Origin: DATJXG01 sp035500455
GTDB taxonomy: Bacteria; Acidobacteriota; Terriglobia; Terriglobales; Acidobacteriaceae
Assembly: GCA_035500455.1 (NCBI GenBank)
Contig: DATJXG010000336.1
Location: forward strand, 1-6,561
Direction: 5' to 3'
Length of the DNA stretch: 6,561 nucleotides
Position numbers and translations under genes: made by a program. The notes under the pieces are model-generated. The model had not been told where the DNA came from, did no database searches, and saw only the letters and a program-made list of their open reading frames with translations. This document shows positions 1-4,974 of the stretch, one piece after another (position 1 is the first letter of the stretch; each line of letters opens with the position of its first letter).

Positions 1-1605
1 GCGGCGATAATCCAACCCGAACTTCAGTTGGTGTGCGCCAATGATGCTGGAAACGCCGTCTGTCACATTGATCTGTTGCTGCAAGTTGTCTCCCAACTTG
101 CCGGTAAAGAATACGAGTCCAGAGCCGGCATAAAAAGCAAAAAGGGAGTTTTGCGGAGAAGCAGACGGTTGATATGGATACAGCACTGAGCCCATAGGAG
201 GCACTGCGCCTCCGAAATTGTCGAGCGTGTCGAAGCTGTTCGCCCGGCTCCGGCTGTAGTTGAAGCGGAACTCGTTGGTCCAACGTGGAGTGAGCGCCTG
301 GTTGGTTCCCAGGGTCAGACTCTGGGTTCGGTACTTTACATTCGAAACGTTGCTAGGCTCATAGCCGCTGGGGGCACGCTGATCGAGGCTCGATGGAGCG
401 TCACTGTACCTTCCGAAAATAGTCACTCTTTCCCATGGCAGGTAATCGATCCGGATGCCGGAAGAATTCAGCGTGGAGGGATTGGAGTAGCCGGCCGAAA
501 ATGCGGCTGTTCCATTGCCGAGATCTCGCCCATTCGGCAGCGGGAAGGCGTTGAGCAGCGGCTGGACGGCTGCGGGCGCATTCTGGCGCGTGGCCACTGA
601 TGGCACGAATGTATCCGCAACTTGGGGTTGGCGTACCCTCAGCCCTTCGTAAGAGCCGAAGAAAAATAGCTTATCTTTCTTCAGCGGCCCGCCCAGCACG
701 CCGCCGAAATCGTTCTGCCGCAACTCGGGCCTCGCCAGAGCGTTGCGGTTCGCGAACCAATCGTTGGCATCGAGCTTGTCGTTGCGGAAGTACTCGAACG
801 CAGTGCCGTGAAACGTGTTCGTACCGGACTTTGTGACTACCGATACTTGAGCGCCCGGTGTGCGTCCATATTCCGGCGCAAAAGTCGATGTTTGAATCCG
901 GAACTCTTCCAGCGCATCCAGCGACACCAGGTTGCTGGTCCCTCCAAATGTGCTGGTTACCGGAAGTTGGCCCGCCCCACCCTGGCCTAAGTTCGAGGCG
1001 CTTGTTCCCAGGTTGGCACCGACTCCATCCACCATAAAATAGTTCGTATCCGGCCGCTGGCCGTTCACGCTGAACTGGCTCTGGTCGTAAAAATTGGACG
1101 GCGTCAGCACCACTCCGGGCGCAAGATCGATGAGGGAACTAAAGCTCCGCCCATTCAGAGGCATGTTTTCCACGAACCGGTTGCCGATCACAGTACTCAC
1201 CGATGCGTCTGAGGTGTTGAGAAGCGGCGCGCTGCCCTGCACCGTGATACTTTCTGTGTTGCTCCCGACCGTCAGCGCGAAATCGATACGAGCGCGTTGA
1301 TCCACTTCGACCACGACGCCCACCTGGTGGATGGGTCTGAATCCGGTTGCCTCTACGGTAATGTTGTAAGGACCGGGTCGGAGGGCTGGTACGCTGTATT
1401 CGCCTTGCTGGTTTGAGAGGACGGCGCGTGTTGCGGTGGTGCTGGAATTCTCCACACTGATTCGTGCGCTTGGCACCGCCCGGCCGGCGGGGTCGGTGAT
1501 TAAGCCGGAAAGTGCGCCGTTCTGCGCCAGCAGTGGCGCCGCAGCCAACAGAGCAACCACGAGCACCCACACTCGATTTCCAGGCGCGAATAGAGGGCGC
1601 CCCAT
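1..1605 (-). CDS. Oar-like TonB-dependent receptor with carboxypeptidase-regulatory domain (partial, N-terminal part)
   Basis: This frame is open for 535 codons from ATG 1605 to base 1, so the C-terminus lies outside the window. Residues 1-27 form a signal peptide with Arg3 and Arg11, a hydrophobic core (VWVLVVALLAAAPLLA) and probable cleavage before Gln28. Residues about 28-115 match a CarboxypepD_reg-like beta-sandwich (GALSGLITDPAGRAVPSARI, then a GEYSVPALRPGPYNI stretch). The plug domain follows, with MPLNGRSF at 148, a VNGQRPDTNYFMVDG segment, and VTKSGTNTFHGTAFEYFRND at about 257. The first barrel strands come next. Full-length members are usually about 1,000-1,200 residues, so about half is present. 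The protein should sit in the outer membrane and import or bind a large substrate; the substrate cannot be read from sequence. ATG 1605 has no Shine-Dalgarno sequence. An in-frame GTG at 1674 sits four bases after AAAGGAGG and would add 23 residues (including RRRR) before the signal peptide, so the start is uncertain. It is divergent from the lasso cluster. Confidence 0.93.
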   Translation of the reverse strand, partial: MGRPLFAPGNRVWVLVVALLAAAPLLAQNGALSGLITDPAGRAVPSARISVENSSTTATRAVLSNQQGEYSVPALRPGPYNITVEATGFRPIHQVGVVVEVDQRARIDFALTVGSNTESITVQGSAPLLNTSDASVSTVIGNRFVENMPLNGRSFSSLIDLAPGVVLTPSNFYDQSQFSVNGQRPDTNYFMVDGVGANLGTSASNLGQGGAGQLPVTSTFGGTSNLVSLDALEEFRIQTSTFAPEYGRTPGAQVSVVTKSGTNTFHGTAFEYFRNDKLDANDWFANRNALARPELRQNDFGGVLGGPLKKDKLFFFGSYEGLRVRQPQVADTFVPSVATRQNAPAAVQPLLNAFPLPNGRDLGNGTAAFSAGYSNPSTLNSSGIRIDYLPWERVTIFGRYSDAPSSLDQRAPSGYEPSNVSNVKYRTQSLTLGTNQALTPRWTNEFRFNYSRSRANSFDTLDNFGGAVPPMGSVLYPYQPSASPQNSLFAFYAGSGLVFFTGKLGDNLQQQINVTDGVSSIIGAHQLKFGLDYRR

Positions 1606-2208
1606 AAAACTTGGGAGGGGTGAGGAAATCAGGCGGTCCTGGATGCACCTACGTCGACGCGGATCAGAACCCACATGGCCTCCTTTCTGCACCTATGGCT
1701 TTAGATCGCTTTTCTCCCGACCGTCTGCCTTAGGGTATTCTACGCTCAAAACCGGCAGGAGCGGCCTCGTTGTTGATGCCCCCCTCTGTACGATGGCGCT
1801 GTGCTGCTGCGGAAGGACTCAGAGCCGGTGAAACTACCAACGGCACAATCCAGGAGGACTCGGACGGCGATCTCCATGCGCTTTCGCTGCCGAATGAAAT
1901 CAGCCGTGGAAGGAAGCCAGGAATCCCAACCTCACGAATGGCGGAGTCTATCGGGCGCAAGGTCTGGTTCAGAAGGAAACAGGGATTCTTCCGATCGCGC
2001 CCGGGCGGGCAACTCTCGATACGGATGACACACAGAAAAAGCTGGTCAAAAGCATTCTTGACCGACTCGCCTCAAAAGAGGGACGCATCCCCACCCGCCG
2101 GATCGAAAACCCTCACACGAAAGAATGAATATCGATCCCATTATTAGGGTTCCCAATTTCTGACAGTACTGCCATCCTGTTATTGGAGTGTTTGACTTCG
2201 TCACAGCT
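1606..2208. other. Divergent intergenic region with possible decayed coding sequence
   Basis: This 603-base stretch separates two divergent transcription units and must hold the control sequences of both. I could not identify a convincing sigma-70 promoter for either. No intact gene is supported. On the plus strand, coding-like segments appear in different frames in succession: about 1783-1845 (LYDGAVLLRKDSEPVKLPT), about 1840-1902 (TNGTIQEDSDGDLHALSLPN), and 1898-2128, which ends in KKLVKSILDRLASKEGRI and further residues before TGA 2126-2128. The last frame is open for 76 codons but has no ATG, GTG or TTG start. This could be a frameshift-degraded gene or chance, and I do not recognise the family. 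The reverse strand of the last segment is interrupted by stops. GC3 in the last frame is only about 58 percent, so codon bias does not settle the question. Confidence 0.35.
1679..1686 (-). promoter_or_regulatory. Strong Shine-Dalgarno upstream of the receptor gene
   Basis: Reading the minus strand, AAAGGAGG lies just before two candidate starts. One is ATG 1676, two bases away, which opens a 15-codon ORF ending at TGA 1629 (MWVLIRVDVGASRTA). The other is GTG 1674, four bases away, in frame with the receptor. This is the only good ribosome-binding site near the receptor start. Either translation of the receptor begins at GTG 1674 or a short leader ORF precedes it. Confidence 0.5.
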
Positions 2209-2508
2209 ATGACTGCAATCAAAGACCAGATTAATAATCATGTGGTAAAGATAAGTCCCGATGCCGCAGCTTCCATCCATGAAGATGGAGTCGTTATTTT
2301 ACACACTCGCAGAGGGCGCTTGTTCCGTTCAAATCGGGCCGGCGCTTGCATCTGGTGCTGCATTGAGCAGCGACTGTCATTGGAAGGGATTGCGGAGAAG
2401 CTTACCAGTGAATATCAAATCGCCCGAACGATCGCGCGGGAACATACTGCGCGCTTTCTGGCCGAACTCGAGCGGAATAGCCTGATCGAGCGGAGGGCCG
2501 AATCATGA
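2209..2508 (+). CDS. Lasso peptide leader-recognition protein B1 (PqqD-like RRE)
   Basis: This 99-residue protein has the PqqD / RiPP recognition element fold: an N-terminal beta region (KISPDAAASIHEDGVVILHT, residues 14-33), then RGRLFRSNRAGACIW at 35-49, matching the family pattern of Gly-x-x-phi-x-x-Asn-x-x-Gly-x-x-Ile-Trp. Helices follow around IAEKLTSEYQI (61-71) and FLAELERNSLIERR (83-96). In stand-alone lasso B1 proteins this fold binds the precursor leader and delivers it to the B2 protease. I chose ATG 2209 because it gives a normal PqqD length. GTG 2188 is in frame and would add seven residues. Neither start has a good Shine-Dalgarno sequence; the nearest GGAG is at 2185-2188. The stop overlaps the B2 start by four bases (ATGA), which implies translational coupling. 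A role in PQQ synthesis is unlikely because the neighbours are lasso B2 and C. It has three Cys residues (47, 50, 51); no function is assigned to them. Confidence 0.9.
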   Translation: MTAIKDQINNHVVKISPDAAASIHEDGVVILHTRRGRLFRSNRAGACIWCCIEQRLSLEGIAEKLTSEYQIARTIAREHTARFLAELERNSLIERRAES

Positions 2509-2894
2509 AAGGTGCCAAGTACGCCTGGCTTGTTTGTAGGGCGCTCTATGAACTTGCCCGCTTCGAAGCGATCATCTGGCTGCGCGGGTTCGGGTGCATT
2601 CAGCGGCAGTTAAGTCGGCAATCCAGCGCGCCGAAACTCACCAGCCCCGAGCTGGAACAAGCCATCTGCGACGCCGTTCTGCTGGCGACGTGTCTCTACT
2701 GGAAGCCGGTGCTCTGCCTGCAACGATCGGTCTGCGCGGTGCGGTTGCTCAGAAAGTGCGGCATAGTCGCGAAACTGGTGATCGGCTATCGCCCGTCGCC
2801 GTTCTTTTCGCATGCGTGGGTAGAGGTAGACGGTCGCATTGTGAATGGCTCGCCTGCCTACCAGACGCGACTGCAGGTGCTCTACACCGTTTAG
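2505..2894 (+). CDS. Lasso peptide biosynthesis B2 protein (transglutaminase-like leader peptidase)
   Basis: This 129-residue protein belongs to the transglutaminase-like B2 family that removes the leader from lasso precursors. The catalytic set is visible: Cys71 in LCLQRSVCAVRLLRKCGI, His103 in FFSHAWVEVDG and Asp109 in the same segment. The spacing Cys - LLR - GI - IGYRPSPF - HAWVE - DG - N is that of the family. Residues 1-65 are a helical N-terminal region typical of split B2 proteins, and no RRE is fused because B1 is separate. Translation should be efficient and coupled: ATG 2505 overlaps the B1 stop, and GGAGGG lies at 2492-2497, seven bases upstream. The end is normal for the family, so the gene looks complete. 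The cyclase gene starts 18 bases after the stop. It acts in the cytoplasm with B1 and C. Confidence 0.93.
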   Translation: MKGAKYAWLVCRALYELARFEAIIWLRGFGCIQRQLSRQSSAPKLTSPELEQAICDAVLLATCLYWKPVLCLQRSVCAVRLLRKCGIVAKLVIGYRPSPFFSHAWVEVDGRIVNGSPAYQTRLQVLYTV

Positions 2895-2912
2895 CCCGCG
2901 TGGGAAGAAAAC

Positions 2913-4658
2913 ATGAATACACAAGCCCAACTGATACTACTGGACTGCTTGGGGCTGGATAGCCCCTTCAACCGTGACCGAACCGAAATCCTCTTATGGG
3001 ATGGCCGGCTGGATAATCGCGACGATCTGCTTCTTCGATTGAGAGACTCGCTGCGGGGCGACACGAGCAACGCGGCTCTCGCCCGAGCGGCCTACGAACG
3101 TTGGGGCATCAGCGGTTTGGTTCACCTGATCGGCGATTGGAGCGTCGTCATTCACAACCGGGCCAACGGCGTTGTCATTCTTGCGAGCGACTTCGCAGGC
3201 GTGCGCCCGCTTTACTATCACGTGCAACAGGGACGAGTCCTCTGGTCGAGCCGTTTACAATCTCTCGTGGAAGCGACGGACATCAGCGAGCTTGACGAGC
3301 AGTACGTGGCTGGATTCCTGATGTTCGGCGGATGCCCGAACCATACGCCATATAGGGGTATCTACTCCGTTCCTCCCGGTCACGCGGTGTGCGTGTCGGC
3401 TAAGGAGACGACGATTCGCCGGTTCTGGGCGTTGCCGAATGGCGATATCATCCGGTACCGGAGCGAGCGCCGGTACGAGGAGCAGCTTCGCGCGCTGCTT
3501 CGCGAGGCGGTCGCCGTCCGGTTGCAGACGGATTCACCAGTGCTTGCCGAACTCAGCGGCGGCCTTGATTCTTCATCCGTGGTCTGCATGGCAAGGCATC
3601 TGATGCGAAGCGGCACGGTCGGCGCTTCGCGTCTCGCCACCGTGAGCTACCTCTGGCGGAACTCGCTGGACGAGCCGTTCATTCGCGAGGTCGAGTCGTT
3701 CTGCGGGATTGAAGGAGTGCATATCTCGACGCAAGACGATCCGCTCATCAGCGAGACACAGGTAGGGAATGCAACGCCAGAAAGCTTCGCGCCGCTGCGA
3801 ACGGCGGTTGCGGCGGTAGCACGCCGACTAGGCGCCAAGGTTTTCCTGACAGGGATCAACGGCGACCTCGTGATGGGAAACTGGTTCGACGATAGCCTTC
3901 AGGTGGCGGCGGCCCTGCGCCACTTCCGCATCGGCCAAGCGTGTCGAGAATCGCTCGCCTGGAGCAAGATCCTCGGGCTTCCCATCTATTGGATTCTCTG
4001 GCGGGCAATACGGGCGGCTCTGCCACCTGCGTTGGCGCCCGCCGCGATCTTTACGACGCCGGATGGTTCGTACAATCCGAAGAGCACCGCGACATCCCTT
4101 CTCCCTGGTTTTTGTAACCGGACTGGCCTCTCCGAACCGGGGAGCTTTTTCTCGAATGCCTGGATGCAGGCGCCGCCGGAACGCCGGAAGTATTTTCAGG
4201 CTCTGTCAACGATTCTGGAACTGCGCTCGCTGCAACCGCCGGAGCCTTTGCAGCACCTCGACTACACGCACCCGTTTGCTCACCGGCCTCTGGTGGAGTT
4301 TCTCATGACGGTGCCGGCGGACATGCTCTGCCGGCCTGGCGAGCCGCGGAGATTGATGCGCCGCGCACTATCGGATCTGTGGCCGCTCAAGCTGCGGAAG
4401 CGGCGATCCAAGAGCTTGTTCAACGCCCCGTGGCAAGAGGCGCTCCGGCCACTTGCCTGCGATCTCCTGAAGGCGCGGCAATTGCAATTAGTCGAGCAAG
4501 GATTCGTGGACCGTACCAGTATGCTCTCGCGCCTGGAGCGGCTGTCTGCCGGGCTCGACTGCAACGAGTCGCAGTTGCGTCAGATCATCCTGCTCGAATT
4601 GTGGCTTCGAAATCGCGCGCAGAGTCGGCCGCTTGGGGCCGGGCGTCAGGCAGCATAA
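2913..4658 (+). CDS. Lasso macrolactam synthetase C (asparagine synthetase B-like)
   Basis: This 581-residue AsnB homologue should adenylate the ring-forming Asp or Glu side chain of the precursor with ATP and close it onto the core N-terminus. The N-terminal half keeps a degenerate glutamine-amidotransferase fold (LLWDGRLDNRDDLL at 27-40, SDFAGVRPLYY at 92-102, IYSVPPGH at 150-157) but lacks the catalytic Cys2 of true glutaminases and about 40-50 residues of the usual N-terminus. The C-terminal half has the ATP-pyrophosphatase PP-loop SGGLDSSS at 215-222, a second synthetase motif GINGDLVMG at 314-322, and YTHPFAHRPLVEFLMTVP at 451-468. The only ATG that fits is 2913. The upstream in-frame stop is the B2 stop itself, so no longer N-terminus is possible without a frameshift. 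The ribosome-binding site is weak (GGGAAGA). Loss of Cys2 and position after B1-B2 argue against a role in asparagine synthesis. Confidence 0.94.
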   Translation: MNTQAQLILLDCLGLDSPFNRDRTEILLWDGRLDNRDDLLLRLRDSLRGDTSNAALARAAYERWGISGLVHLIGDWSVVIHNRANGVVILASDFAGVRPLYYHVQQGRVLWSSRLQSLVEATDISELDEQYVAGFLMFGGCPNHTPYRGIYSVPPGHAVCVSAKETTIRRFWALPNGDIIRYRSERRYEEQLRALLREAVAVRLQTDSPVLAELSGGLDSSSVVCMARHLMRSGTVGASRLATVSYLWRNSLDEPFIREVESFCGIEGVHISTQDDPLISETQVGNATPESFAPLRTAVAAVARRLGAKVFLTGINGDLVMGNWFDDSLQVAAALRHFRIGQACRESLAWSKILGLPIYWILWRAIRAALPPALAPAAIFTTPDGSYNPKSTATSLLPGFCNRTGLSEPGSFFSNAWMQAPPERRKYFQALSTILELRSLQPPEPLQHLDYTHPFAHRPLVEFLMTVPADMLCRPGEPRRLMRRALSDLWPLKLRKRRSKSLFNAPWQEALRPLACDLLKARQLQLVEQGFVDRTSMLSRLERLSAGLDCNESQLRQIILLELWLRNRAQSRPLGAGRQAA

Positions 4659-4685
4659 ACAAGCGAATTTTTCGGACAAGAAACG

Positions 4686-4696
4686 AAAGGAGGTGA
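4686..4696 (+). promoter_or_regulatory. Near-perfect Shine-Dalgarno of the precursor gene
   Basis: AAAGGAGGTGA is an extended match to the 16S anti-Shine-Dalgarno sequence, with GGAGG ending eight bases before ATG 4702. It is far stronger than the sites in front of B1 and C. It fits a need for many more precursor molecules than enzymes from one polycistronic message, and it fixes the precursor start. Confidence 0.85.
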
Positions 4697-4701
4697 ATAG
4701 A

Positions 4702-4833
4702 ATGCAGAGACAATACGAAGCTCCCGAACTGACGTTGATCGGTGAGGCAGATAAAGTGGTTCTGGGTTCGGTTGGCATGTCCAATGAATCTTTTAGCCTG
4801 GGCGCGCCGGATTTCGAATTCGAGCAGGACTAG
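4702..4833 (+). CDS. Lasso peptide precursor A
   Basis: This 43-residue peptide begins MQRQYEAPELTLIGEADK. The leader has the B1-recognition motif Tyr5-x-x-Pro8-x-Leu10 followed by Gly14, the standard arrangement in the lasso leader family (Tyr-x-x-Pro-x-Leu-x-x-x-Gly). The probable cleavage is Leu21/Gly22. The core runs from Gly22 to Asp43, and Glu29 as core position 8 is the only acidic residue at position 7-9 from a Gly. The residue at -2 is Val20 where most lasso precursors have Thr. The C-terminal tail is strongly acidic and aromatic (APDFEFEQD) with no Cys, so the product would be a class II lasso without disulfides. The gene lies last in the cluster, 43 bases after the cyclase stop, with an excellent ribosome-binding site. 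I see no second precursor nearby. Product, activity and receptor are unknown. Confidence 0.88.
   Translation: MQRQYEAPELTLIGEADKVVLGSVGMSNESFSLGAPDFEFEQD
4765..4830 (+). other. Predicted lasso core peptide (22 residues, Gly1-Glu8 ring)
   Basis: Inferred core of the precursor. The ring would be GSVGMSNE, with an isopeptide from the Gly1 amine to the Glu8 side chain. The loop and tail would be Ser9 to Asp22, including Phe10, Phe17 and Phe19 as possible steric plugs. Summing residue masses by hand gives a monoisotopic mass near 2330.96 Da for the cyclised product (linear about 2348.97). A Ser23 start with a seven-residue ring is the only alternative and is less likely, because Gly is by far the commonest first residue. 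Confidence 0.6.
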
Positions 4834-4974
4834 TCTGTTCCGCCATAAGCAGAACTGTGGGGCGGCTCTAGACTGCGTGCCGATTTCAAGACAGCGCGAC
4901 GAACCCGGTTAAGACCCGCCGCAGGTTAAGAACCCGCTCCACAAGCTGCATCGGTAGGAGATAATTGTGCCTAC
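4834..4974 (+). other. Intergenic spacer with imperfect direct repeat
   Basis: No gene is seen here. A weak inverted repeat, CCGCC at 4840-4844 and GGCGG at 4861-4865, has a 16-base loop and no T-tract, so it is not a convincing terminator. GGTTAAGA occurs twice, 17 bases apart (4907-4914 and 4924-4931), each time followed by CCCGC or ACCCGC. This might be a regulator site for the downstream gene. A Shine-Dalgarno-like TAGGAG lies at 4955-4960. Confidence 0.35.

Noticed and set aside
1139..1648. 169-codon minus-strand ORF rich in Arg, Pro and Gly
   Set aside because: It overlaps the receptor in another frame. The receptor frame has a signal peptide and family motifs throughout this stretch; this one has none.
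1436..1831. 131-codon plus-strand ORF
   Set aside because: Mostly antisense to the receptor N-terminus, with low-complexity composition and no family features. Only its last part enters the possible decayed region.
1730..1960. 76-codon minus-strand ORF in the divergent region
   Set aside because: No ribosome-binding site and no recognisable motif.
2183..2213. Sigma-70-like promoter (TTGGAG with TATGAC) before B1
   Set aside because: Spacing is 19 bases and the second element overlaps the chosen start codon.
2209..4658. PQQ biosynthesis or asparagine biosynthesis operon
   Set aside because: There is no PqqA, B, C or E. The AsnB homologue lacks Cys2 and sits with a B2 protease and a leader-type precursor.
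4488..4784. 98-codon minus-strand ORF across the end of the cyclase and the precursor
   Set aside because: Antisense to two well-supported genes; no motifs.
4840..4865. Rho-independent terminator after the precursor
   Set aside because: Only a five-base stem with a 16-base loop and no T-tract.
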